Source: Cepaea nemoralis
Taxonomy: Eukaryota; Mollusca; Gastropoda; Stylommatophora; Helicidae
NCBI GenBank assembly: GCA_014155875.1
Contig: JACEFZ010026865.1
Location: 847,001-911,000 of the forward strand
Length of the DNA: 64,000 bases
Direction: 5' to 3'
The notes under the pieces are model-generated. The model was not told the origin of the DNA, ran no database searches, and saw nothing but the letters and a program-made list of their open reading frames with translations. This document shows positions 45,860 to 56,747 of the stretch, in pieces; position 1 is the first letter of the stretch; the number at the start of each line of letters is the position of its first letter. The translations under genes and the position numbers were made by a program.

Positions 45860-46968
45860 ACCTATGTTTAAAGCACCAAAACTTGTGTTTCATCTGGGCA
45901 TAGTTGCCTCACTTGAGCACAGTCTCAACAAACTATCATAAACTTTTAAGTGCCAAGGCACCCAAACAATAACTGAAGTAAGCTTCTGCCAGAGAAAGTA
46001 TAACTTTTAATACGAGATTAACAATAACTTCAAAATCCAGCCAAGCAAAATCGAGTCCCTGTGCCAGGAGACTCATGCCCTTCAGAGTCGTTGGAAGAGA
46101 AGAAGATGAGACGAGCGATTGACAGACATGAATGTCAGCAGGGAGGACAAGAATCAGCAGATAAGTGGCACCCTGTCTGCCACCTGAACCAATCATTCGA
46201 CTAAAGATAGGGCCTGTGTGCAAAGGCCAATGATTGGAACAATAGACTTTATTGAGCCGTATCTAATATCATTCCGCACTGTGGAAAGAGACTGAGCCAT
46301 ATAGGATACAAACCCAGTGCAATGAAGTCGACCCTGTTGACTTTTAAGTGACTTTTTAATAGCCAGACCTTAACCTATAGAAGATATTATCTAACTCAGA
46401 AAATAAGCAGGAATATTCAAAACCCCTATCTATATGTCAGTACCCATCCAGCGGATGGTATGAAGTGTGTGCAAAATAAATAAGTTTTGTTAATTCTAAA
46501 TTTTAAAACAACGTAGTCTGTTATAATAGTGATTAATATTAGTATAGTCAGTCAGAGTGAGGAGGTGAAAGAGTTGTAACTTTATATGTTGATCAGTCTA
46601 TCTCCATGTTGTGAGACAGGATTTGTTTTGGGGGCTCAATTATCTTCCAGGCATTGTAGCAGGATTACCTAGGCTTACTGTCTATATCCTAGTAGGGTTG
46701 TTCACCTTACTTTTCCAGCCTGGCAACTGTCAGAAGACTTGATTCATTTCTGGGATCTGTTCAAATCATACAGTCTAGAATCACAAGCCATTTGATCTCT
46801 TCTTCGGAAGTGATTAGTCTTTCTTTTCCTGAAAGTCTATTTGTCGTTACGCTACAGGCAGGCAAAGCAGGCACGCAGTACCACAGCTGCCACCACAAAC
46901 AGTAGGAAAATGGAATTGTGGGAAGTAACAACTGTATTGTGGATCTGAATATGTTAAGATTGACCCGG
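45860..46968. other. Intron sequence without a clear feature
   Basis: A few phrases resemble SINE bodies (46060-46110) but no head is found. No exon signals. Confidence 0.4.
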
Positions 46969-46969
46969 C

Positions 46970-47150
46970 TTCCAGGTCGACCCAGCCTAAAATGGCTGCC
47001 GTGGACAATCATCGGAAAGAAATAAAGATGGCTGGCGTGATACAGACCTGACCATCGGCCGAGTGTCGACTGGTCTGTGCAAATATGAGTCCAGCATCCT
47101 GTGCCTAATGATTCTCAAGGTGTGTCAAAGGGGTCCTTGACTGACTGTGT
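46970..47150 (+). repeat. Dispersed repeat, family G (SINE-like)
   Basis: Phrases GGCTGGCGTGATACAGACCT, AGTCCAGCATCCTGTGCC and GGTGTGTCAAAGGGGTCC correspond to 48360-48480. A tRNA-like head is visible only in the other copy. Confidence 0.5.
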
Positions 47151-47375
47151 TTTTAACAACGGTATTGAGTTGAGTTGAGTCTCAGCCGTGCTGGCATACT
47201 AAGTGACTCATAGAACATTATCTAGACAGTTGAGGCGGGTGTTATGTGCTGACATTGGACTGAATCCCTGCACAAGTCCACAATTCATAAAGTCACCTGA
47301 AGTAATCAGCATCAATTGTTACAATGGAGGTTTTTGGAATGAAGATTGCTGCGACCTGAAAAGAGCAGCAGCAGC

Positions 47376-47526
47376 ATGAAGAAGAAGAAGCAGCAGCAGC
47401 AGCAGCAGCAGCAGAAGAAGAAGAAGAAGAAGAAGAAGAAGAAGAAGAAGAAGAAGAAGAAGAAGAAGAAGAAGAAGAAGATTATTCTTCTTCTTCGTCA
47501 TCTTCTTCTTCTGCTGCTGCTGCTGC
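47376..47526. repeat. AGC/AGA trinucleotide tract with mirror-image partner
   Basis: About ten AGC, then about twenty-five AGA, then TTC and TGC triplets in reverse order (TTCTTCTTCGTCATC, TGCTGCTGCTGCTGC). The two halves are complementary and could form a long hairpin. More AGC follows at 47552-47615. Confidence 0.9.
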
Positions 47527-47629
47527 AATGAAGAAGAATGGCCAGTTTTAGCAGCAGCAGCAGAAGCAGCAGCAGAGCAGCAGCAGCAGCAGCAGAGCGG
47601 CAGCGGCAGCAGCAGCATAATGGCCAGTT

Positions 47630-47822
47630 TTAGTATTAAGTCAACTGAGATGATAGTCTTGGCACCAAGATAAAAATTGGTGTGATGAAGTCAATTCACT
47701 GCCTTTTTATAAACACACACAGAAAGGGGGAAAAACAGAGACAGCAGGAGAGAGAGACAGGCAGATAGAGGGGGAAAGAGAGAGAAAGCAAAAGCGAGAC
47801 AAAGAGAGAGAGAGAGTAATAT
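47630..47822. other. GA-rich intron end
   Basis: AGAGAG and GGGGAAAG-rich purine sequence just downstream of the exon 4 donor. Confidence 0.5.
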
Positions 47823-47848
47823 ACCAGTTCAGTCTCTTACAGACCTAC

Positions 47849-48030
47849 CGATGGAATACTTGGCCTTGAATCCCGTATGAATAACGCCTGTATCTGTGTG
47901 AAATCTGGCAAGCAGGACATTGCCTGTAGAATCCACTGTTCCAGGTAAGGTGGTCCCACACAAGCGGCTTCCAATTCTTGGAGAATTAGTTGTCCCGCCA
48001 TCGTGAAACTCCAGATAATCATAAGCACAC
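47849..48030 (-). CDS. CUBN: CUB exon 4: second half of CUB-b
   Basis: Acceptor GTGTTTCCAG, donor CCATCG|GTAGGT, phases 2 to 1 (182 bases). It encodes C3 in CAYDYLEFHDGG, C4 in RLCGTTLPG, and ARFHTDTGVIHTGFKAKY, a typical CUB end that keeps the conserved Asp of the calcium-type site. The seam to exon 5 reads YSI/ATCGGR. Confidence 0.92.
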
Positions 48031-48249
48031 CTGGAAACACATGCCCAAAGCAAAATGTTTACGCCTTGTTGTCTATTCAGATGATGATTCTGAACAAATC
48101 GACTACTAGTAGATAGTTGAATCTGAAGTCTTTTAATAGCTGTTTCATTATCGAACTCAGTTGCAGTCAAAGCAATGTAAAAAAGAAAACATAAACAATA
48201 GATTGCACAATTTGTTGCCTGACATATTTTCCTGGTAATTTTATTTAGT

Positions 48250-48485
48250 GGCTGGACACCTGCCTTGTGGTCTGGTGATCACGGGTTTGTATCTGTATCA
48301 AGACAGGCAGAGACCCGGGCTCCCAGGCCAACCTATCCCACAAGTGGGTACCAGGAAATGTCTGGAAGGTCAAGGCGGCTGGTGTGACATTAATCAGGTC
48401 ATCAATGGAGTGCCGGTTGGTCTATAAAATATGGATCCAGCACTATATGCCCATACACCTGAAGGCGTGTACAAGGATCTTTTTT
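48250..48485 (+). mobile_element. SINE-like repeat, family G
   Basis: CTTGTGGTCTGGTGATCACG resembles an A box and CACGGGTTTGTATC a weak B box; the body is shared with 46970-47150. Confidence 0.5.
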
Positions 48486-48504
48486 TGAATTTCACTGTAT
48501 CCCA

Positions 48505-48740
48505 TCACCGGAAGATGGTGGAGGGGTTCCACATGCAATTCACCGCATTCGAAACACAGCAGCAGGCGATTTGGAAACAGACCACCTTGCCTTGGTTTGC
48601 ATACAATGGTATGCATGTCGATCATTCAGAAAGCAATGGCAAACTACTGAACATAAATTTGTCAAGACAACATAAACAGCCAAACAATTATGGGGTTGAC
48701 TGCAACGTCCAGTAAAGGAAATGCAACTAATTTTTTTTAA
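48505..48740 (+). mobile_element. tRNA-derived SINE, family A
   Basis: Diverged head (GATGGTGGAGGGGTTCCA), B-box CATTCGAAACACAG, body with AGCAATGGCAAACTACTGAA, 3' phrase GCAACTAAT plus T run. Confidence 0.85.
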
Positions 48741-48999
48741 TAAGATGAAGCAAAGAAATGAAAGCCGGTATGGGTGGAAACAAATTAAGAAAATTGTGAA
48801 AATTCTGTGATTGGTTGGAAAGACCACGCATCATGCATTTCCTGTCTCCTGTTGAACTTTGGTCATGAAGTCAACAAAGACCATCATTTATCCTCCCATT
48901 GGTGTGACGGCCCTCAGTCAATTCACTCCTTAACTATCCTAGTGCCATGGGATGATTAAATGTCTTAAGCGACTTCCTGTATCTGCCATGGGTTTATAA

Positions 49000-49590
49000 A
49001 TTGCCAAAATGTTGTCATTGCGTTATAATACAACATGTCTGCTACCGTATTTAAAATGTTTAAATCATAACTATGCCCCCCCCCCCCCTTTCTTCTCATG
49101 TTCTGCCATTCATTTTTATTTGGTTCAAACCTACGTTTTGTTGGGCACTGAATCTGTCTTCCTCTATGTTTTTTTGCCCTATGGGTTCCAGACGAAGGGC
49201 CCTCTAGTTATACTATTGCCAGGTTTTCTCAACGTTCCTCCCATCCAGCACCACCATCTTCTCTTCACTGGAATCTATCTAGTTTGCTCCATGAGCTCCA
49301 GATTGGTGATTTTGTCATCCCATTGTATTCCTTCTATTTAACGCAGACATCAATTAATGAACGTTTGCAGTTGATGTTTAACTGTTTGAGTCGTGCCCTT
49401 GTTTCTGATCCATACAACAGTACTGATTTAACCTCGGGTATGAATATTCCAAGTCTGTTGCTTGGTTTAATGTCTGTTAACGTTCACCAGTTTCCTACGG
49501 CTATAAAAGCTCAGCTTGTCTTTTGTGTTCTTATTTTGATATCTTTATTTGTTCCCCACACAGGGAACCATTTTATTCATGACACCTGAA
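49000..49590 (-). mobile_element. LINE fragment, RTE-like family
   Basis: On the minus strand 49340-49440 corresponds to LYGSET...LQTFIN (here CTGTTGTATGGATCAG and AACTGCAAACGTTCATTAAT), matching 12900-13140. The remainder is decayed. A C run lies at 49077-49088. Confidence 0.55.
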
Positions 49591-49724
49591 GAAACTTCTA
49601 GCAACAAACAGCATGCCAGCAACTTCAAGAAAAATATTTTCTGGAATATTAATTTTCATGATAAACAACTTTTTCCCGTATTCTCTGGTTGGGGCATGGG
49701 GGCTCAGTCAACATATATCTTGGC

Positions 49725-49955
49725 CACATTAAACATCACAGTGGCTGGGAGGAGCAGAGACGGGATGTGTGGTTCCTGGTAGAAGTGGCTGGGAGAGAAC
49801 AGTGATGGGAGGTGTGGTTCCTGGTAGAAGTGGCTGGGAGGAACAGTGATGGGAGGGGGTGGTTACTGGTAGAAGTGGCTGGGGTGAACCAGCACTAGGA
49901 TAGACACAGGACATTGTGGACAGCTTGGACATGAGGTGGGAGAAATGGCCAGAGT
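49725..49955 (-). repeat. Dispersed element with 45-bp minisatellite, copy 2
   Basis: Reverse of 16340-16790: three copies of the 45-base unit (on +, TGTGGTTCCTGGTAGAAGTG) with the same flanks (TTGGCCACATTAAACATCAC; GACACAGGACATTGTGGACA). Confidence 0.8.
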
Positions 49956-50049
49956 TCAAGAGGTTGTTTTATGTGCCATGATGAGAGCCATCTTCTGCAA
50001 AGGATCCTCTACATGATGATTCTGTGTGACACCAATTAGTGAATGCCAA

Positions 50050-50345
50050 ACATTATCATCATCATCATCATGTGCCATGCCATAATCAAGGGTGGTCATA
50101 TTTCATTATCTCATGCAATCACCAGAGTTGTGGATGAGCTCTGTGTTCTTATCTCAACCATGCCATGTGGCCAAGCCATCCAAATATGTACTTCTCTACT
50201 TTCCCCTTGTTCTTTTCCTCTCAATCTTGCCGGTTGTCACCAAGTTCTCTGGTGGACGAAACATAATAGTCTTGGCATTTGTAAAGAAGATAGTTTGCCA
50301 TACCTTTCCTTCTTAGTAGTGACCATACTGGCCAATGACCACAGC
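50050..50345 (-). mobile_element. LINE C-terminal fragment
   Basis: The minus strand reads PENLVTTGKIERKRTRGK, a stop, STYLDGLATWHG, NTELIHNS, a close relative of 30290-30615. Confidence 0.7.
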
Positions 50346-50435
50346 CACCGTCTCTCTCAAGAATAGGTGCTAGCCAAATGAATAAGCTCTAGACTACAAT
50401 GTGTTTGAAGATGCCACAAACATGGACCTACGTAC

Positions 50436-50567
50436 GCTGAATGGGCTTCAATGCTGAAATTTCCTTCAAAGTTGACCTGGATTCTCTTGGAAGCTGGAGC
50501 TATGATTAGCCAGACGCAGTCGACATTGTGGGGGTAGAGATCAGGGTAGTTCGGGGACATGAAATAT
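50436..50567 (-). CDS. CUBN: CUB exon 3: middle of CUB-b
   Basis: Acceptor TTCTCTTGCAG, donor TTCAGC|GTACGT, phases 2 to 2 (132 bases). It encodes YFMSPNYPDLYP, C2 in VDCVW and an NFEGNF strand. With exon 2 the seam reads SVTLG/YFMSPNYP; with exon 4 it reads EAHSA/CAYDYL. The donor GTACGT is weaker than the GTGAGT type used by exons 1 and 2, but both seams restore CUB motifs, so I trust it. Confidence 0.88.
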
Positions 50568-50577
50568 CTGCAAGAGA

Positions 50578-51185
50578 ACATGTAAGAATATAGACAATGA
50601 TGAGTAAATAGAATAAACATGAGAATGAAGAACAAATGTGAATATAGAACATTAACAGTAAATAGAATATGAGAATGAAGAACAAATGAATATGTAAACT
50701 ATGAAATGTGAACAGAACATGAGAATGAAGAACACATGAGAATTCAGAACATGATAAGTAAACAGAACATGAGAATGAAGAACAAATGAGAATATACAAC
50801 ATGATAAGTAATAAGAACACATTGAGAATGAAAAACAAATGAGAATATAAAACATGATAAGTAAATAGAACATGAGAATGAAGAACAAATGAGAATATAG
50901 AACATGATAAGTAAACAGAACATGAGAATGAAGAACAAATGAGAATATAAAACATGATAAGTAAATAAAACATGAGAATGAAGAACAAATGAGAATATAA
51001 AACATGATAAGTAAATAGAACACACGTGAGAATGAAGAACAAATGAGAACACAGAACATGATAAGTAAGCAGAACAAACATGAGAATGAAGAACACATGT
51101 GAATACAGAAAATGATGAGAAAATAGAACATGAGATTGAAGAACAAATGTGAATATAGAAAATTATGAGTAAATAAAACAACTGA
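50578..51185. repeat. 50-bp minisatellite filling a whole intron
   Basis: The unit core is GAGAATGAAGAACAAATGAG, 50 bases, about 12 copies. It starts within 25 bases of the exon 2 donor and ends about 10 bases before the exon 3 acceptor, so this 641-base intron is nearly all array. On the transcribed strand the unit is pyrimidine-rich (TTTGTTCTTCATTCTCATG), like a polypyrimidine tract. Confidence 0.92.
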
Positions 51186-51208
51186 CATACTCTACACAAA
51201 ACACTCAC

Positions 51209-51444
51209 CCTAAAGTAACAGAATCTGTCAGCCTGAGTTGACCTCCACATGCCACCGAGACGGGTGAGTACGTAAATGAAAATCCCGTCTCCTGGGTTGA
51301 TCCATCGGACACAAACTTAGCCACCAGGAAATTGCTGGAAGTCTCCAATCTTGGAGGTTTGGAACTTCCACAGTAGCGGCCATTTGTATTTGTGCTTCCA
51401 TTTATATACAAGGGAGGAGACTGGGTTGAATAACCATTCAGCAA
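51209..51444 (-). CDS. CUBN: CUB exon 2: second half of CUB-a and start of CUB-b
   Basis: Acceptor TTATTATAG, donor TTAGG|GTGAGT, phases 0 to 2 (236 bases). It opens with LLNGYSTQS, carries C4 in GRYCGSS, then FVSDGSTQETGFSFTY, the usual CUB end, and runs straight into ACGGQLRL, which starts CUB-b. This exon therefore crosses a domain border, whereas most other exons here begin one base before the CGG motif. The following intron is only 641 bases and is nearly all a 50-bp minisatellite. Confidence 0.9.
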
Positions 51445-51509
51445 CTATAATAAATAAATAATGAGCATTCATGAGCACAATAACTACATAACAAGTCTAT
51501 ACATGTCTT

Positions 51510-51690
51510 CAATCATTCATTCAGTAGCAAGTCCCTTGCAGACATTTGCTCCGATAACAACCTTCCAGAAAATTCAGTCATAAACAAGATGTCCCGCATC
51601 TGATACACCCATCTGCCACATCCTGCATCAATCTTCTCTTTGCACCTTCCTCTTCTTCTCTTCCTGGGCAATACATGTCTACATATTGTA
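51510..51690 (-). mobile_element. LINE C-terminal fragment
   Basis: Reads PRKRRRGRCKEKIDAG and RWVYQMRDILF on minus; relative of 400-700. Confidence 0.62.
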
Positions 51691-51694
51691 TACA

Positions 51695-51880
51695 TTCACA
51701 TGTCTTGTTTGGCACTCACAGAAGAAGAAGAAAGAAGTAGAGATTAGAGGGCACACAAGACAGCATAACCATTTTAAGCTACAATCACCCTCCCGTGATT
51801 CGAGCCTGTCACCTCTGAATTTACGATAGTGCCTTGCTGCAGGAACTAGTGTACACATGACCAACTATCTTCCATTTTTT
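51695..51880 (-). mobile_element. tRNA-derived SINE, family F
   Basis: Minus-strand CTAGTTCCTGCAGCAAGGCA head and GACAGGCTCGAATCAC B box; body as in 22095-22290. Confidence 0.7.
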
Positions 51881-51962
51881 ATGTTGTCTCGTGTGATCTA
51901 TAATTTCTGTTTCTTTCTTCTACTTCTACAATATGAATTTATTTATAAACTGCCTTAGAGAC

Positions 51963-54332
51963 TGTCACAGAACGCTGCTTTACCATCCCACAAGACTTTC
52001 CCAGACTTCAAAATTGATGGGCCACTTAAAGAAACAAGCATTGTACAAAACTGTCTAGCCTTGACGTAAGATTACTCACAAAAAAGCCTGCAAGTAAACA
52101 AACCACTATGGACTGCTTTCTACCTGGGAACAGTTTAATTTGACACCAGTACGGGTCACCCAGAGTTTAACAATCCAGCCAGACAAAAGGGGAGATGTGA
52201 AATGAACTGGGTGAATGCAGTCATTCACAGGAGAATGGTGTGGAATGTCGGGCTGATAATGGAATGTGTTGGCCGGGCAAAAGTGTGAACCAGACCAGCG
52301 GTTGGGGAGAGGCTATTAATTACCTCAAGAAAGTGCGGGGTGTTAGAAGGATAATAAACCATTCGGACTGGATCGAGAAATTAGGTGTTGGGTGTCTGAT
52401 GGAGGCAATTATGTGTACCTTGAACCAGACAGAGAGGCACCACAGAGATTAGAGAGTGGATCATACTTAGTATAAATAGGCTTGCTAGACCTGTTTACTT
52501 TAGATAAGACAATCAGTCCAAACATCTCCTTGGATACATTTTGTATCCCTAGGAATGTTATTCCTTAGTAACTTAGACGTATAGACTTTCAGTCGATGTT
52601 GGACCTAGGTGATTTCATGAACTATTATTGTCTCATGTTACTTGATTGCACACTATTCTTTCTCAGTTTAGTATATATAATATACTGCTATAAATGTGCT
52701 ACTCTTCTGACAAGTAACCTTGTGCTAGGCAGATCTCGGCTAATATACTTTCGACTTTCATGTATCTTGTCAGATGCTTGTCATTTCTATGTAAACTAAC
52801 CTGGTCTCCTTTTGTTGTGTGCATTTGTTGTACAGAATATAGTCAATTGAGTATATTTCTTTTAATTCTTACCACAGCAGTTGCTAAGTAGTGACTAAAC
52901 TGGGCAGACCAGCAATGCAGCTGTCCTGGGTGGTTACTTCAATGAGACTGTTTATAAGTCTCATTTGTATGTATACAATATTGTAACTAACTCATGCATT
53001 ATGCTATTATGTTGTGTTTCATTATATGTCTATTTTGAATTTGCATACTTTATGTATACTGGATGTTTGAAATACAATTTGTCATATTGTACTCACTAGG
53101 AGGAATTGGGTGTTATGCTACTATGTGTGCTTATGCATTGGCATATTGCCTATTGATTGTGTGGTGCAGCAGTGGCATAGTGGTGCTGACATTATCCACA
53201 CTCTGTATTGGGTGTATGGTCCACTTAAACCTTTCAGTGTATTGAGAACGAGCATTCACAGTAACTCACGGAGGTCACACAAGAGACCGATCACGCATGT
53301 AAGCCCGGAGATCAGGTACTATTATGATATCACCTACCAATCCTTTAATCTGCTAAACCAACAGTTGAACGGAGCGGCTGTAAGAAACCGGGGGTCTGAA
53401 TTAGTGACATGAACTTAGGACAAATTCATTCCTCATGACGGGACATTATAAGGGATGGCAGGATTTATAATTACAGGCATGGGAGACGATTAAAAAGTCC
53501 TTCTCAGACTAGAAAGTAGGAGAGGGAGATAGAGGGGTAAAGAGGAGAGTAAACGCAGTAGAGCTGGAAGAGAGACTCGGCCAGACTGGTCAATGTATAT
53601 GGGTGTGATAGATTGTATGTATTATTTAGGATTGTACTGATGTAGAACTAGATAATACACATTCTTGATTATCTCTTTCAAGCACTCAACAGAAGTCTTC
53701 CTGTGCACTGACTGAGAGAGACCTGGTGGCGACAGGATGGAACTCTATAGTTCCGAACACTGTCCTGCTGTTCTTGCTTATCTCAATTGGGAACCTGGAC
53801 ACAGATTCAGATTTGATACTCCAGAGTTATGTATTTTATTTTCATCATTTCACTTACATGATTGTTGTATTACATACACATCGAGTTTAATCATCATCAT
53901 CGTGAAAACCATCATATGTGAACTTATTAATGATAGATAATAAAAGTGATTATAGTTGCTTTAACTCATGGTTCAGTTGTTATACTTTTATTTTCCAAGT
54001 GATGCAATTGCCTTGCTTACTTTGGTGGGGGCTTAATTACATAACAAGGAGGGGAAACAGTCGGAGGGGATAAATTGCACTGGGTAGTAGTCAATTCGCA
54101 GACTTAAATCTAGTCCATCTAACTTTCTCCTTCCCACTCCTTGGTGAATATTAAGAACAGCTAATTTCATCTTTGTTAACGAGCCACGTGTAAGCTGTAC
54201 TCTTGATATTCATGGGCGTAATCTGTAGTTCAGCCATATAGATTTTGTCCCTAAACAATTTCTGACTATTTGGGGTTGCCCGCCAGTAAATAATACACTT
54301 AACTAGGCGGTGGCGCACCCCCACTTCTGACA
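51963..54332 (+). mobile_element. Solo LTR, 2370 bp, with 5-bp target duplication GAGAC
   Basis: Begins TGTCACAGAACG and ends CCACTTCTGACA (TGTC...GACA). GAGAC is found on both sides (51958-51962 and 54333-54337). It matches 59149-61486 along its length (for example GTAGAACTAGATAA/GTAGAACTGATATAAC, ATATAGATTTTGTCCCTA, GGCGGTGG/CCGGTGGGG). A TATA-like AGTATAAATAGGC near 52468 and a poly-A signal region near 53938 suggest + orientation. The internal part was lost by LTR-LTR recombination. Confidence 0.9.
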
Positions 54333-54599
54333 GAGACTTCAAAAAGTCCCCAAGTTATATTTCTACACACTGTTACTGATTCACGTCCACATACTGCAAC
54401 TTGTCCACTATGTAGTGTACAGTATGGGAGTCTCTGGTAGTCCAATTTGTCAGTAACAGCTAGTCTTAGATTCCAGTTAACATTTTGCATTTAACTGTTC
54501 ATGTTTAAGCATTCACTAAAATTTGTATCTAAAATGAAAGCAAAGTATTTATCAACATTACATGCTGTAAATGGACAGAAACAGTAGGAAAGAAGATCT

Positions 54600-54885
54600 C
54601 ATCTCATCTCATCATGTTCCTCTTGTACCTTGCGGTGTCGAGGTGAAGTATAAACATCATGAGAGTGTCCGATTATGGGTTTCATGTATCGATATTCCCA
54701 TGGACAATCTTGCCAGTTATCACCAAGTTCTCCAGTTTATGTCTTCTCATAATGTGTCCAAAAATGTGTGTCTGTCCATGTCTAATTTCTCTAATCAGTT
54801 TACGGTTTTCATTTATTTCTTGTAGGACTTGGTCATTGGTGTATACAATATACACAATGCAAAATATCAAAATTATAACTACATA
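54600..54885 (-). mobile_element. LINE C-terminal fragment
   Basis: The minus strand reads TNDQVLQEINENRKLIREIR, FGHIMRRHKLENLVITGKI, like 30290-30615. The segment 54598-54660 is also shared with the LINE insert at 6063. Confidence 0.72.
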
Positions 54886-55186
54886 AAGGTTAAAGAGGCT
54901 AAATGCAACATGACCGACTTCATATGGTTAAGTCTTCTGTTCACAAAATGGACTGCCAAATACTTCGCACAAAGTACATATTCCATAGCCGCAGCGATGA
55001 CTCCCAGGGGTCTCCGAAGCAATTGCAGTCATGAACCAAATGATGGAGTATGACAACAAACCTTGGATCTTCACAGAGGAAGGCAGCAAGCATGACCACT
55101 ATACCACAGAGCAAGGCAGCTGGCACGACCACTATACCACAGTGACTCTCATAGCTGCATAAGCAGGCATTATCAGAAATAACAGT
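54886..55186. other. Intron sequence without a clear feature
   Basis: A short direct repeat (GGCAGC.AGCATGACCACTATACCACAG type) at 55080-55140; nothing else seen. Confidence 0.4.
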
Positions 55187-55390
55187 TGCACTCACCAACA
55201 AATCATCATCATTACATGAGCACTCACCAACAAATTATCATCATTACATGAGCACTCACCAACAAATTATCATCATTACATGAGCACTCACCAACAAATT
55301 ATCATCATTACATGAGCACTCACCAACAAATAATCATCATTACATGAGCACTCACCAACAAATAATCATTATTACAAGAGCACTCACCAA
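55187..55390. repeat. 32-bp array made from the exon 1 donor, 7 copies
   Basis: On the transcribed strand the unit reads AATTTGTTG|GTGAGTGCTC followed by ATGTAATGATGAT. The end of exon 1 plus donor is GATTATTTGTTG|GTGAGTATTG. More diverged copies lie at about 55677, 56404, 56439 and 56487, leading up to the true border at 56748; SINEs and a piggyBac-like element split the series. Confidence 0.9.
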
Positions 55391-55640
55391 CAGCCGGTCT
55401 CCGTGGCGAAGGGGTTATGGATGCGGTTCATGATCTCAAATACCTGAGTTCAAAACACAGCTGCATGCGATTTGGCAGCAGACCACATTGCGCTGGTTTT
55501 TTATGAAATCATATAGGTGCCAGTCATTCAGAAAGCAATGGGAAACTGCTGAACGTAAACTTGCCAAGACATCAACAACAGCAAAAAATGCTGGTGTTGA
55601 TTGCAAACGCCCTGTAAAGGATATGCAACTAACATTTTTT
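55391..55640 (+). mobile_element. tRNA-derived SINE, family A, full length
   Basis: CAGCCGGTCTCCGTGGCGAA head, a B-box remnant GAGTTCAAAACAC, full body and GTAAAGGATATGCAACTAAC end. Inserted in the donor-derived array. Confidence 0.88.
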
Positions 55641-55701
55641 TTAAACTCAAAAACACATCATCATTATTACATGAAAATAACCAACAAATCATCATCATTA
55701 A

Positions 55702-56394
55702 CTCTTTACAGCTCACAGCGGCCAATTCCGGCCGATGCCATAAAACGATCGCAGCGCCCGATTCCGGCCGATACTATTATGCATTGTAATAACGCGATCT
55801 CTCGGCTTTCTGACACTTCCGACGGCTACTTTCGCTTTCGCCGACAGCTTGACAACGTGGCCGCCATTTGTAAACGCGATAGTATGAATTTGAACGGACT
55901 TTTACGGACAATTTTTGAGTTTTCGGGATTTTTACGCTGTTTTTCAAAATGGATTTTGGCGATTCTTCAAGTGATAGCCGAGATTTCGCTAGGTTCAATT
56001 TAAATGACATTAAAGGGCACGAAGTTTACTATTAATCGGCGCTAGATATCAGTGCAAAGCGTTACTTTGCATTAGCAGTCTGAGTCGGACTTTAAAGAAA
56101 GTGATTATGATTCTGAAAATGTGTTTGTAAATTGCCGTATAGATGACGGAAAATCACAAACAACATGCCGTATTTCGTAAATATTTGTGTTCATATATGG
56201 ATTACCGACAACAATCACATGAGTAACATATTCTGCATGCTTTTCCCTTCATTGTGTTGTTTATTTAACTAAAATTGGTTGACTAACACCTTATTTGTGA
56301 TGTTTTTACTAACGCGACCCGAAATTTTACCGAACCTGAAAAAATCTTGCCCGTTCAGGGCTAGAAAATGGACAAGCGTCTGCCCTGTAAAGGG
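55702..56394 (+). mobile_element. piggyBac-like non-autonomous element in TTAA
   Basis: TTAA flanks both ends (55698-55701 and 56395-56398). Ends CTCTTTACAG and, reversed, CCCTTTACAGGGCAG are inverted. At 55949 a frame MDFGDSSSDSRDFARFNLND, acidic and then stopped after 28 codons, followed by SDYDSENVF in a decayed frame, resembles the acidic start of piggyBac transposases. The 693-base copy has no catalytic domain. Confidence 0.8.
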
Positions 56395-56523
56395 TTAAAT
56401 GAGTACTCACCAACAAATAATTATTTTTGCAATGTCTCATATGAGTACTCACAAGCAAATGATCGCTATTGCAACATTTTATATGAGTGCTCACCAATAA
56501 ATCATCATTATTACAATGTATCA

Positions 56524-56738
56524 GTTAGTTGCATATCCTTTATGGACACAGCGGTCAAGCCCAGCATTTTTTGGCTGTTCGTGATTCATGGGCAAGTGTT
56601 TGTTCAGTAGTTTGCCATTGCTTTCTGAACGACCAGCACCCATACCATTTCATAAAAAAACCAACGCAGCTGTTTCGAACGCGGTATGCGGGACAACAAA
56701 CTGCGTCCGTAACCCCTTCGCCACGGAGCTGACGTATC
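56524..56738 (-). mobile_element. tRNA-derived SINE, family A, full length
   Basis: Minus strand: GCTCCGTGGCGAAGGGGTTA head, ACCGCGTTCGAAACAGC B box, body and 3' end at AAGGATATGCAACTAACT. It sits only 10 bases from the exon 1 donor. Confidence 0.9.
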
Positions 56739-56747
56739 AATACTCAC

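Noticed and set aside
54315..54332. tRNA-Leu 3' end at the LTR terminus (CCACTTCTGACA)
   Set aside because: The match is short, in the sense orientation rather than the complement expected for a primer-binding site, and is explained by the TGTC...GACA ends.
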